From positions 45,168 to 109,167 of the forward strand of contig QFZU02000071.1 of assembly GCA_003260025.2 (NCBI GenBank): a stretch of DNA of 64,000 bases. The letters run 5' to 3'. Positions 55,880 through 64,000 of the stretch are shown here, in pieces. The translations under genes and the position numbers were made by a program. The first letter of the stretch is position 1. Each line of letters starts with the position of its first letter. The notes under the pieces are model-generated. The model ran no database searches, was not told the DNA's origin, and worked only from the letters and a program-made list of their open reading frames with translations. This DNA comes from Microbispora triticiradicis (GTDB lineage: Bacteria > Actinomycetota > Actinomycetes > Streptosporangiales > Streptosporangiaceae).

Positions 55880-58795
55880 ATGGTGCGCAAGGTCCTGGCC
55901 GTGCTCGCGGCACTGCTCGTCCTCCTGCCGGCGCCGCTCCAGGGCCCGGCCGCGGCCGCCCCCGCGGCGCCCCGGGTCACCTACGACCACTACTCGCTCA
56001 TGATCGACGGCCGGAGGGTCGTCGTGCAGGCCGCCGAGATCCACTACTTCCGGCTGCCTAGCCCCGGCCTGTGGCGGGACGTGCTGGAGAAGATCAGGGC
56101 CGGCGGGTTCAACGCCGTCTCCGTCTACTTCGACTGGGCCTACCACTCCCCCAAGCCGGGCGTGTACGACTTCACCGGAGTGCGCGACGTCGACCGTTTC
56201 CTGCGCACGGCCGAGCGGGCGGGCCTGTACGTCGTCGCCCGCCCCGGGCCGTACATCAACGCGGAGACCACCGGCGGCGGGTTCCCCGGATGGCTGAAGA
56301 ACGTGCCCGGCCGGGGCCGCAGCAGCGACGCCGGGTTCACCCAGGCGTACCGCGACTGGCTCCACCACATCAACCCGATCATCGCGAGGCACCAGGTGGG
56401 CCGCGGCGGGTCGGTGATCCTCTACAACGCGGAGAACGAGTACGCCGCCAACACCGACGCGGCGTACATGCAGGACATCCAGGACCAGGCGCGGGCGGAC
56501 GGCATCGACGTGCCGATCACCACGAACGACTGCTGCGACGCCGCCGACTGGAGCTCCACCTGGGCCGAGGGGCCGGGCGCCGTCCAGATCCCCGGCGTGG
56601 ACGACTATCCGCAGTCCTTCGACTGCGCCAACGCCGAGACCGTGTGGGGCCCGTGGGGCGAGGGGGTCACCGAGAGGCTCCGCGACGACGCCCCGGTGTT
56701 CGCCGCCGAGTACCAGGCGGGGGCCATCGACCTGAACAACGCGGGCTACGACCGGTGCCGGGATCTGACCGGCCCGGCGTACATGAAGTTCTTCTACAAG
56801 TCCAACCTGCTGGTGAGCGGCGCGACGCTGTTCAACTACTACATGGGCTTCGGCGGCACCAACTGGGGCTTCCTCGCCCAGCCCAACGACGTCTACACGT
56901 CGTACGACTACGGCGCCGCCGTGAACGAGGCCCGGCAGCCGACGGCGAAGTACGACGAGTTCAAGCGGCAGGGCTACTTCCTGCAGGCCGTCGCCCCGCT
57001 GGCGAAGACGGACCCCGCGGCGGCTCCCGGGACCGACAACCCGGCCATCGGGGTCGTCGCCCGGGCGAACCCGGACACCGGCACCCGGTTCGCGCTCGTC
57101 CGGCACGCCGACCGCGCCGCCACGACCACCGACGCGGCCACGCTCTCGTGGACCGTCCCGGACGGCACGTACGCCCTGCCCGTGCAGGTCAGGGGCCGCG
57201 ACGCGCACGTCCTGGTCGGCGCGTACGACCTGGGCGGACAGCGCCTGGCGGCGTCCAGCTCGGAGATCATGACCCACGCCTTCGTCGGCGGCCGGGACGT
57301 CGCGGTGCTCTACGGCACGGCCGGCTCCCCGGGCGCGACGATCCTGCGTTACTCCACCAGGCCGCAGGTGAAGGTGCTGGAGGGCGACGTCCGCTGGGCC
57401 TTCGAGGGCGGCGACCTCCGCCTGGACTACACGCATCAGGGCCTCGCCCGCGTGCTGGTCTCGGGCGGCGGGCGACGGCCGCTGCTGCTCCTGCTGGGCA
57501 CCGACGAGACCGCCGCGACGTTCTGGCGGGCGGGCACCGACGCCGCCCCGGTGCTGGTGCGGGGCACGTCCCTCGTCCGGTCCGCCACCGTCGAGGGCGG
57601 TGCCGTACGGCTCACCGCCGACACCGCCCGGGAGGGCGAGGTGGAGGTGTTCGCCGACGCGCGGGCCTCCCGGCTGCGCCTCGCCGGCGACCCGGGCGAC
57701 ACGGACGTGCGCGTCACCCGGACGCCGAGCGGATCGCTGCTCGGCCGGGTGCCCGGACCCCGCGAGGCCGCGCGCCTGCCCGCGCTCACCGGGTGGCGCG
57801 TCCACGACGAGGCGCCGGAGGCCGCGCCCGGGTTCGACGACTCGTCCTGGCGGACGGCCGACAAGGCCATGACCGAGAGCCCGATGAAGCCGAAGGCCGG
57901 GCCGGTGCTGTACGCCGACGACTACGGCTTCCACTACGGCGACGTCTGGTATCGCGGCCGCTTCACCGCGACGGGCGCGGAGACCGCCGTGGCGCTTAAC
58001 GCGATCACCGGCAGGCGCGGGCGTTACCTCGTCTGGCTCGACGGGCGCTACCTCGGCTCGGCCGCGGGCGGCACCCAGGCCGACGTCGACGCGGTGAACC
58101 CCGAGCCGGGGCCGGGCCGCTTCGCGGTCCCCGCGGGCCTGCTGAAGCCCGGGCGCACCGCCACGCTGGCGGTCCTGGTGCAGAACATGGGCCACAACGA
58201 CGACTGGACGGCCGACGACAACCGGTTCAAGCAGCCGCGCGGCCTGGTCGCCGCCGCGGTGGAGGGGGCGGCGGCGATCGCCTGGAAGATCCAGGGCGCC
58301 CGCGGCGGCGAAGACCTCGCCGACCCGGTGCGCGGGCCGCTCAACACCGGCGGCCTGTACGGCGAGCGCTCCGGCTGGCACCTGCCCGGCTACCCCGACC
58401 GCGCCTGGAAGGAGATCGCCGCCCCGGCCGGACGGCCGCTCGCGCCCGGCGTCACGTGGTACCGCACCGGCTTCCGGCTCGACCTCCCCGAGGGCCAGGA
58501 CGTCTCCGTGGGCCTGCGCTTCGGCGGCGCCGTCCCGGCGGGCTCCCGGACGCTGATCTACCTCAACGGCTGGAACGTCGGCCAGTACGGCGGCGACATC
58601 GGGCCGCAGAAGGAGTTCGTGCTGCCCGCCGGGCTGCTGCGCGGGCACGGTCACAACACGCTCGCCCTGGCCGTCACCTCCACCGCGGCCGCCGGCGGCG
58701 GGCCCGGCCCGATCGGCCTGTTCGCGTACGGAGCCGTGCGCGGCGGGGTGCCCGTCCCGGACGTCCCTGGGCCGTCGTACCCGCTCGCCCGCTGA
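55880..58795 (+). CDS. Secreted GH35 beta-galactosidase
   Basis: 971 residues; GGAAGG precedes ATG 55880. Residues 1-~28 are a signal peptide (VLAVLAALLVLLPAPLQGPA). The GH35 barrel includes QAAEIHYFRLPSPGLW, ARPGPYINAETTGGGFPGWL, acid/base Glu in ILYNAENEYAAN (Glu185/187) and nucleophile Glu277 in PVFAAEYQAGAID. Downstream are beta-sandwich domains typical of large GH35 enzymes (for example GYFLQAVAPLAKTDPAAAPG and later jelly-roll strands). It releases terminal beta-galactose from plant polysaccharides outside the cell. A strong terminator follows. Confidence 0.95.
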   Translation: MVRKVLAVLAALLVLLPAPLQGPAAAAPAAPRVTYDHYSLMIDGRRVVVQAAEIHYFRLPSPGLWRDVLEKIRAGGFNAVSVYFDWAYHSPKPGVYDFTGVRDVDRFLRTAERAGLYVVARPGPYINAETTGGGFPGWLKNVPGRGRSSDAGFTQAYRDWLHHINPIIARHQVGRGGSVILYNAENEYAANTDAAYMQDIQDQARADGIDVPITTNDCCDAADWSSTWAEGPGAVQIPGVDDYPQSFDCANAETVWGPWGEGVTERLRDDAPVFAAEYQAGAIDLNNAGYDRCRDLTGPAYMKFFYKSNLLVSGATLFNYYMGFGGTNWGFLAQPNDVYTSYDYGAAVNEARQPTAKYDEFKRQGYFLQAVAPLAKTDPAAAPGTDNPAIGVVARANPDTGTRFALVRHADRAATTTDAATLSWTVPDGTYALPVQVRGRDAHVLVGAYDLGGQRLAASSSEIMTHAFVGGRDVAVLYGTAGSPGATILRYSTRPQVKVLEGDVRWAFEGGDLRLDYTHQGLARVLVSGGGRRPLLLLLGTDETAATFWRAGTDAAPVLVRGTSLVRSATVEGGAVRLTADTAREGEVEVFADARASRLRLAGDPGDTDVRVTRTPSGSLLGRVPGPREAARLPALTGWRVHDEAPEAAPGFDDSSWRTADKAMTESPMKPKAGPVLYADDYGFHYGDVWYRGRFTATGAETAVALNAITGRRGRYLVWLDGRYLGSAAGGTQADVDAVNPEPGPGRFAVPAGLLKPGRTATLAVLVQNMGHNDDWTADDNRFKQPRGLVAAAVEGAAAIAWKIQGARGGEDLADPVRGPLNTGGLYGERSGWHLPGYPDRAWKEIAAPAGRPLAPGVTWYRTGFRLDLPEGQDVSVGLRFGGAVPAGSRTLIYLNGWNVGQYGGDIGPQKEFVLPAGLLRGHGHNTLALAVTSTAAAGGGPGPIGLFAYGAVRGGVPVPDVPGPSYPLAR

Positions 58796-58813
58796 GCGCC
58801 ACGGCAGTGGCGG

Positions 58814-58852
58814 GCCGCCCGCGTACCGTTTCCTGGCCGGTACGCGGGCGGC
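58814..58852 (+). terminator. Strong Rho-independent terminator after GH35
   Basis: GCCGCCCGCGTACCG (58814-58828) and CGGTACGCGGGCGGC (58838-58852) form a perfect 15-pair stem with a nine-base loop, followed by TCTTCTC. It ends 57 bp after the GH35 stop. Confidence 0.87.
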
Positions 58853-58889
58853 TCTTCTCGTCCCAGACCCCGCACCGGACCCCACGTGA

Positions 58890-59258
58890 GGGAGCATTCC
58901 GGTCAGCCTCACGGCCGCGGCCACCCTGTCGTACCTGGACCGCAACGGCCCCGAGCGGCTGAGCGTCCTCGCCTCGCGGCAATCCGTCACCCAGCCGTCG
59001 ATGACCCAGCTCGTGCGGCGCCTGGAGCGCGAAGGGCTGGTGCACCGGGCGGCCGACGACCACGACGGCCGCGCGGTGCGGGTCGCCGTCACCGACGCCG
59101 GCCGCGCGCTGCTCGCCGAGCGGCGCCGCCTGCGCCGGGAGCGGCTCACCGAGCTGCTCGGCACGCTCTCTCCCGGTGAGCTGCGCGACCTGACGCGGAT
59201 CGCCGGCGAGTTCCTCCCCCTGCTCCGCCGCCTGCTCCAGAGCGAGGCCGGCGAGTAG
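58890..59258 (+). pseudogene. MarR family regulator, 5' end missing or frameshifted
   Basis: The frame opens after a TGA at 58887 with no ATG, GTG or TTG before the conserved part: VSLTAAATLSYLDRNGPERL, then VTQPSMTQLVRRLEREGLVH and the wing ADDHDGRAVRVAVTDAGRAL. A GTG at 58886 (VREHS) with GAGGGAG nearby is in another frame; a one-base change would join it. The N-terminal ~30 residues of a usual MarR are lacking. ATG 59001 would delete most of the DNA-binding domain. It precedes an MFS exporter by 39 bp, so it probably once controlled that gene. Confidence 0.65.
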
Positions 59259-59297
59259 GGACCAGGGCGCTCCCCCTCGCTACTCCCAGGAGGTCCG

Positions 59298-60590
59298 GTG
59301 AGCTCCGCTCATGCCCCCGTAGCTCATGCCACCGTCGCCAGCCCCTTCAAGCAGCCGAAGGCGGTCTGGGCCGTCGCCTTCGCCTGCGTGATCTCGTTCA
59401 TGGGGATCGGGCTGGTGGACCCGATCCTGCCCGCCCTCAGCTCGAAGCTGCACGCCACGCCCAGCCAGGTCTCGCTGCTGTTCACCAGCTATCTGGTGGT
59501 GACCGCGGTGGCCATGCTGATCACCGGATGGGTCTCCAGCCGGATCGGCGCCAAGCGCACGCTCATCGCCGGTCTGGCCCTGATCGTGGTGTTCGCCGCG
59601 CTCGCCGGCGCGTCCGGGAGCATCGGCGGCATCGTCGGCTTCCGGGCCGGCTGGGGCCTCGGCAACGCGCTGTTCATCGCCACCTCCCTCGCGGTCATCG
59701 TCGCCTCCGGCAGCGGCGGCTTCGCCGGGGCGATCATCCTGTACGAGACCGCGCTCGGCGTCGGCATCGCGGTCGGCCCCCTGCTCGGCGGGACCCTGGG
59801 CGGCATCAGCTGGCGCGGCCCGTTCTACGGGGTCGCGGTGCTGATGGCGATCGCCCTGGTCGCCACCGTCACCCTGGTGCAACGCACCCCCGCCCCGGCG
59901 CGGAAGACCGGCGTGGCCGAGCCGCTGAAGGCGCTGCGCCACCGCGGCCTGCTCATCCTGGGGCTGACCGCCCTCTGCTACAACTGGGGCTTCTTCACCG
60001 TCCTGGGCTACGCGCCGTACCCGATGGAGCTGAACGAGCACCAGCTCGGCCTCGTCTTCACCGGCTGGGGGATCCTGGTCGCCGTCTTCTCCGTCTTCGG
60101 GGCGCCGCGCCTGCAGGCGCGGTTCGGCATCGCCCGCACGCTCTACGCCAACCTCGTGCTGTTCAGCCTCGACATCCTGGTGATCGCGCTGTTCACCTCG
60201 AACCGGGTCGTGGTGATCTGCGGGGTGATCGTCGCGGGCGTCTTCATCGGCGTCAACAACACGGTCACCACGCAGGCGGTCATGACCGTCTCGCCGGTGG
60301 AGCGGCCGATCGCCTCCGCCTCCTACGGGTTCATCCGCTTCATCGGCGGCGGTCTCGCGCCCTTCGTCGCGGGCCGGCTCGCCGAGCACTTCGACAGTCA
60401 GCACGCGCCGTTCTACCTGGGGGCCGCCGCCGTGCTCCTCGGGGCGGTGATCCTCACCGCCGCGCACCGGCAGCTCGGCGAGGCCGAGCGCGCCCAGGCG
60501 GCGGAGCTCGCCGCGGCCGGCCCCGCCACCGCCCGGCGGGAGAGGCTGGAGGAGTCGGCCCTCGCCGAGGATCTCGGCTCGGCCACCTGA
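59298..60590 (+). CDS. MFS transporter, 12 TM (DHA1-like)
   Basis: 430 residues, GTG start with AGGAGGTCCG upstream. About 12 helices. Motif A: GWVSSRIGAKRTLIAGLALI; motif C: ETALGVGIAVGPLLGGTLG; the first helix has AVAFACVISFMGIGLVDPIL. This is the drug-efflux MFS type often paired with MarR regulators, as here. The C-terminal tail (~25 residues) is polar. Substrate unknown. The stop is 10 bp from the convergent FMN oxidase stop. Confidence 0.92.
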   Translation: MSSAHAPVAHATVASPFKQPKAVWAVAFACVISFMGIGLVDPILPALSSKLHATPSQVSLLFTSYLVVTAVAMLITGWVSSRIGAKRTLIAGLALIVVFAALAGASGSIGGIVGFRAGWGLGNALFIATSLAVIVASGSGGFAGAIILYETALGVGIAVGPLLGGTLGGISWRGPFYGVAVLMAIALVATVTLVQRTPAPARKTGVAEPLKALRHRGLLILGLTALCYNWGFFTVLGYAPYPMELNEHQLGLVFTGWGILVAVFSVFGAPRLQARFGIARTLYANLVLFSLDILVIALFTSNRVVVICGVIVAGVFIGVNNTVTTQAVMTVSPVERPIASASYGFIRFIGGGLAPFVAGRLAEHFDSQHAPFYLGAAAVLLGAVILTAAHRQLGEAERAQAAELAAAGPATARRERLEESALAEDLGSAT

Positions 60591-60600
60591 GCGCGCCGGG

Positions 60601-61758
60601 TCAGAACCGGGCGACCAGGGCCGGGGTGAGCGCGGCTGGCCCGGCGCAGCCGGACAGGGCCAGGGTGAGATCGGTCTCCGCCAGCACGCAGCGGAGCACG
60701 TGCTCCACGCCCGCCTGGCCGTCCAGGCCCAGCCCGTACGCGTACGGCCGGCCAAGCAGCACGGTCCTGGCGCCGAGCGCGAGGGCCTTGACGACGTCGT
60801 CCCCGCCGCGGACACCGCCGTCGAAGAGCACCGTGAGCCGGTCGGCGACCGCGTCGGCGACGGCCGGCAGCGCGTCGGCCGCCCCGATCGAGCCGTTGAC
60901 CTGGCGCCCGCCGTGGTTGGACACGACCACCCCGTCCATCCCCGCGTCGGCGGCCAGCCGGGCGTCGTCGGGATGGAGGATGCCCTTCAGCACGATCGGG
61001 CCGTCCCAGTGCTCGCGCAGCAGGGCGAGGTCCGGCCACGTCTTGCCGGGGTCGCCGAACAGCCCCACGAAGTGCAGGACGGCGGCCTCCGGGTCCTCGT
61101 GCACCGGCCGCGCGAGCCCGGCCTGGAACGCCGGGTCGGTGAAGTAGTTGGCGGTGCCGACGCCGCGCAGGAACGGCAGGTACGCCTGGTCGAGATCGCG
61201 CGGCCGCCAGGCCAGCAGCGGCGTGTCGAGGGTGACGACGAGCACGCTGAACCCCGACGCCTTGGCCCGGGCGAGGAAGCTGAGGGTGACCTCGCGGTCG
61301 CGGCCCCAGTAGAGCTGGAACCACCGCTCGCCGTCTCCCATGGCCGCGGCGACCTCCTCCATCGGCGTGCTGGAGGCCGACGACAGCACGAAGGGCACGC
61401 CCAGCGCCGCCGCGGCGCGGGCGGCGGCCGGTTCGGCGTCCGGGTGCATGATCGACAGCACGCCGATCGGCGCGAGCGCCAGCGGCGCGGGCAGTCTCCG
61501 GCCGAGCACGGTCACCGACAGGTCGCGCCCGCGCACGTCGCGCAGCATCCGCGGCACGATGCGCCAGCGGTCCAGCGCCTCGCGGTTGGCCCGCTCGGTG
61601 CGCCCGCCGCCCGCGCTGCCGGCCACGTAGCCCACCGGCCCGGGACCCAGGCGCCGCTCGGCCATCTCCTCCAACCGGTTCAGATCCGTGGGCAGGCGCG
61701 GCACGACGCCCGCCATGCCGTTGAGGTAGATCTCGTACTGGAAGTCCGCCCAGCTCAC
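60601..61758 (-). CDS. FMN-dependent alpha-hydroxy acid dehydrogenase (lactate 2-monooxygenase-like)
   Basis: 385 residues from GTG 61758 with GGAGG upstream; a GTG eight codons earlier is possible. The N-terminal FQYEIYLNGMAGVVPRLPTD is typical of actinobacterial lactate 2-monooxygenases. FMN-site motifs are PLALAPIGVLSIMHPDAEPA, LSSASSTPMEEVAAAMGDGE, WFQLYWGRDREVTLSFL, GIVLKGILHPDD-like PIVLKGILHPDDARLAADAG, and the catalytic His in VVSNHGGRQVNGS. It oxidises L-lactate or another 2-hydroxy acid. The promoter faces the NRPS-like gene. Confidence 0.9.
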   Translation of the reverse strand: MSWADFQYEIYLNGMAGVVPRLPTDLNRLEEMAERRLGPGPVGYVAGSAGGGRTERANREALDRWRIVPRMLRDVRGRDLSVTVLGRRLPAPLALAPIGVLSIMHPDAEPAAARAAAALGVPFVLSSASSTPMEEVAAAMGDGERWFQLYWGRDREVTLSFLARAKASGFSVLVVTLDTPLLAWRPRDLDQAYLPFLRGVGTANYFTDPAFQAGLARPVHEDPEAAVLHFVGLFGDPGKTWPDLALLREHWDGPIVLKGILHPDDARLAADAGMDGVVVSNHGGRQVNGSIGAADALPAVADAVADRLTVLFDGGVRGGDDVVKALALGARTVLLGRPYAYGLGLDGQAGVEHVLRCVLAETDLTLALSGCAGPAALTPALVARF

Positions 61759-61782
61759 CGCGCCTCCATTCCTCCAGATCAC

Positions 61783-62079
61783 TGCCGTACGGCACGCTAC
61801 CGGAACCGATGCGTTGATAGAGGGACGGAAGGGGTCAGCGGGGTTCGCGCGCGCCGCACCCGGATGACGGTTCTTTGCTGTGATTGTGCGGAGCTCCTAC
61901 CAAGGAGCGGCGGCGGCAGGGGCACACCCTGGAGAGCGACCGCGGTGCGGCGTGCCGTCGACAGCGTCGCGACGGGCGTCCCCGCGCGTCCGTGTCCCGC
62001 GAAGGGTCGCACCCGAGCGTACGCGGGGCCACCGACGATCACGCCCACCCGTCCGTACGCGATCGGCCAAAGGGTGATC
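61783..62079. other. Intergenic region before the NRPS-like gene
   Basis: 297 bp with no convincing gene. It contains a small six-pair hairpin GCTCCT-ACCA-AGGAGC (61893-61908). Both divergent promoters must lie here; neither is obvious by eye. Confidence 0.5.
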
Positions 62080-64000
62080 ATGCCGGGTTACTTATCTCGA
62101 ACAGCGCAGGCCGACGCCTCGCGGGCCCTGCCCGGGAGGTCGCCCAGACGCCTGCACCACGTCTTCGAATCCCGTTGCGACCTGACGCCGTCGGCGACGG
62201 CCCTGGAGTGCGGGCGGCTGAGCTGGACCTACGCCGCGCTCGACGCGCGGGCGAACCGGCTCGCGCACCTCCTGCGCGACCTGGGGGCCGGACGCGGTTC
62301 CCGGGTGGCGATCCTGCTGCCGCGGTCGCCGGACACCTACCTGGCGCTGCTCGCGGTGGGCAAGGCGGGGGCGGCGTTCGTGCCGCTCGACCCGCAGTCG
62401 CCCCCGGACCGAACCGGCTACATCCTCGGCGACGCCGACGTCGACCTCGTGCTCACCACGTCCGGGCGGGCTCCGGAGGTCAGGGCGCCGGGTCGCCGCG
62501 TGCTCGCCCTCGACACCTCCGCGGACCTGATCGCGTCGGCGCCCGCCACCCGTCCGTTCTCCGGACCGCTCAACGGCGCGGCGGACGACGACCCGGCCGC
62601 GTACGTCATGTACACCTCCGGGTCGAGCGGGCGCCCGAAGGGTGTCGAGGTGGCCCAGTCGAGCATCTGCAACTTCCTCGGCGTGGTGCCGGAGCTGTAC
62701 GGCGTGCGGCCGGACGACCGCGTCTACCAGGGGATGTCCATCTCCTTCGACTTCTCCGTCGAGGAGATCTGGCCGACCTGGTCGGCCGGCGCGGCCCTCG
62801 TCGCGGGACCGGCCGGCTCCCGGCAGCTCGGCGCGGAGCTGGCGGACTTCCTGGACCAGCACGGAATCACGATCCTGTACTGCGTCCCGACGCTGCTCGC
62901 GACGATCCCGCGTGACGTGCCGTCCCTGCGCACCATCCTCGTCGGGGGCGAGCCCTGCCCGGCGCCGCTGGTGGAGCGGTGGAGCCGGCCGGGGCGGCGG
63001 ATGCTCAACACGTACGGGCCGACCGAGGCGACGGTCACCGCGACCTGCGCCGAACTGCTGCCGGGACGGCCGGTCACCATCGGCAGGCCGTTGCCCACCT
63101 ACACCGTCGTGCTGCTCGACGAACGGCGCGACCCGGTGCCGGACGGCGAGGTCGGCGAGATCTGCATCGGGGGCCCCGGCGTCGCCCGCGGCTACGTCGG
63201 CCGTCCCGCCCTGACCGCCGACCGCTTCGTCGAACACCCGCTGGCGCCCCCCGGCGGCAGGTTGTACCGCACGGGGGACCTCGGCCGGGTGACCGCGACC
63301 GGGGAGCTCGAATACCTCGGCCGCTCCGACGCCGAGGTGAAGATCCGCGGACACCGGGTGGACCTGGGCGAGATCGAGAACGTGCTGCTGGAGGACGCCG
63401 GCGTCGCCGAGGCGGTGGCCGCCCTGATGCCCGCGCCGGGCGTGGACGGACCGGACGGGGAACTGGCCGCCTACGTCGTGCCCGCGAACGGCCACGACGA
63501 GGCGCTGACCGGGAGGCTTCGTGATCGCCTGAGCCGCCGCCTGCCGGCCTACATGGTGCCGTCGTTCCTGGACGTCGTGGCCGCCCTGCCCACCATGCCG
63601 AGCGGCAAGGTGGACCGCGGGCGGCTGCCGCGGCCGAGCGGCCGCCGTCTGGTCGGCTCGGGGCCGGTGGCGCCCGCCGAGGGCGCACTGGAGACACGAC
63701 TGCGCGCCGCGTGGGCGGAGGAGTTCGGGCTCGACCCCGAGTCGCTGTCGGTAGAGGCGGACTTCTTCACCGACCTCGGCGGCCACTCCCTGCTGGCCGC
63801 GCGCATCGTGTCGCTCCTGCGGACGAGCGAGATCGGCGCGGGGCTCGCGGTGCGCGACCTCTACGCGAACCCGACCGTACGCCGCCTCGCCGCGCACCTC
63901 TCCGCGAACGGAGGCCGCGGGGGCGGACGCGCGCCGGCCTCCCGTCCCCGCCCGAGGCCGCTGCGGCACGGCGGCCGGGCGGTCGCGGCCGCCGGGGCGG
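62080..64000 (+). CDS. NRPS-like adenylation-thiolation protein, partial (runs off right edge); Pls-type suspected
   Basis: At least 640 residues from ATG 62080 (AAGGGTGATC upstream). Adenylation core motifs: A3 YVMYTSGSSGRPKGV, A4 FDFSVEEIWPTWS, A5 NTYGPTEATVTA, A7 LYRTGDLGRV, A8 DAEVKIRGHRVDLGEIE, A10 SGKVDRGRLP. The thiolation domain has DFFTDLGGHSLLAARI with the phosphopantetheine Ser. After it begins an Arg/Pro-rich stretch ending at the window edge. The A-T order with no preceding condensation domain fits stand-alone amide synthetases such as epsilon-poly-L-lysine synthase (Pls), which continue with membrane helices. This is suspected; the deciding part is outside the window. Confidence 0.85.
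   Translation, partial: MPGYLSRTAQADASRALPGRSPRRLHHVFESRCDLTPSATALECGRLSWTYAALDARANRLAHLLRDLGAGRGSRVAILLPRSPDTYLALLAVGKAGAAFVPLDPQSPPDRTGYILGDADVDLVLTTSGRAPEVRAPGRRVLALDTSADLIASAPATRPFSGPLNGAADDDPAAYVMYTSGSSGRPKGVEVAQSSICNFLGVVPELYGVRPDDRVYQGMSISFDFSVEEIWPTWSAGAALVAGPAGSRQLGAELADFLDQHGITILYCVPTLLATIPRDVPSLRTILVGGEPCPAPLVERWSRPGRRMLNTYGPTEATVTATCAELLPGRPVTIGRPLPTYTVVLLDERRDPVPDGEVGEICIGGPGVARGYVGRPALTADRFVEHPLAPPGGRLYRTGDLGRVTATGELEYLGRSDAEVKIRGHRVDLGEIENVLLEDAGVAEAVAALMPAPGVDGPDGELAAYVVPANGHDEALTGRLRDRLSRRLPAYMVPSFLDVVAALPTMPSGKVDRGRLPRPSGRRLVGSGPVAPAEGALETRLRAAWAEEFGLDPESLSVEADFFTDLGGHSLLAARIVSLLRTSEIGAGLAVRDLYANPTVRRLAAHLSANGGRGGGRAPASRPRPRPLRHGGRAVAAAGA

Overview
The window is high-GC actinobacterial chromosome, most like a filamentous soil actinomycete of the Streptosporangiaceae type. 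The evidence is very GC-rich third codon positions, many GTG starts, ATGA/GTGA stop-start overlaps, leaderless promoters, a geosmin synthase, Methyltransf_19 (DUF574) paralogues, and secreted GH10/GH35 enzymes plus a GH1 enzyme. I saw no rRNA, tRNA, CRISPR array or intact insertion sequence. The genus is inferred, not proven.

Layout. 1-6.6 kb: a locus built around a CHAT (caspase-like) protease, with three large membrane proteins and a CBS-like/zinc-ribbon protein. 6.8-11 kb: a TetR/SDR divergent pair with two matching operators, two cupins, a small membrane protein and an RmlD-like reductase. 11-14.6 kb: an ABC exporter plus two-component system operon. 14.6-20.2 kb: an AlkA-type glycosylase, a GH10-CBM2 xylanase with a LacI-type operator, a sulfotransferase, a lipoprotein and an IclR regulator.

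20.3-26.1 kb is the most striking metabolic region: a minus-strand operon of polyprenyl diphosphate synthase, encapsulin shell B, geosmin synthase, encapsulin shell A. The shells are family 2B (cyclic-nucleotide-binding-like domain plus HK97 fold). Both shell genes as printed lack the same middle segment and change frame at the same place, beside an 83-bp block identical in the two genes. This is either an assembly collapse or a shared lesion. 26.1-30.8 kb is a conflict-type island: a two-helix membrane protein and an NB-ARC-TPR (NLR-like) ATPase that share a short motif (C-terminal in one, N-terminal in the other), with fragments of related genes upstream and a broken propeller-type gene downstream.

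30.8-47.3 kb is mostly ordinary metabolism and stress genes: pirins with a MarR regulator, a CBS-BON protein, CapA, methyltransferases, a LigD-type polymerase, an MFS/TetR pair, VOC and ACT proteins, an aldo/keto reductase, PCMT, an isochorismatase-like hydrolase, and an NsrR/flavohaemoglobin nitric-oxide module with two NsrR-like sites. 47.4-50.5 kb: a GH1 beta-glucosidase and a divergent LacI repressor. 50.6-55.7 kb: a DUF6401-like protein, a mechanosensitive-channel-like protein and the circularly permuted ATP-grasp/alpha-E/transglutaminase operon. 55.9-64 kb: a secreted GH35 beta-galactosidase with a strong terminator, a truncated MarR gene and MFS exporter, an FMN-dependent hydroxyacid oxidase, and the start of an NRPS-like adenylation-thiolation protein that runs off the edge.

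Connections: the xylanase, GH1/LacI and GH35 genes suggest plant-polysaccharide use. The prenyl synthase would feed FPP to geosmin synthase, possibly inside or on an encapsulin. The CHAT and NLR loci are candidate defence or cell-fate modules.
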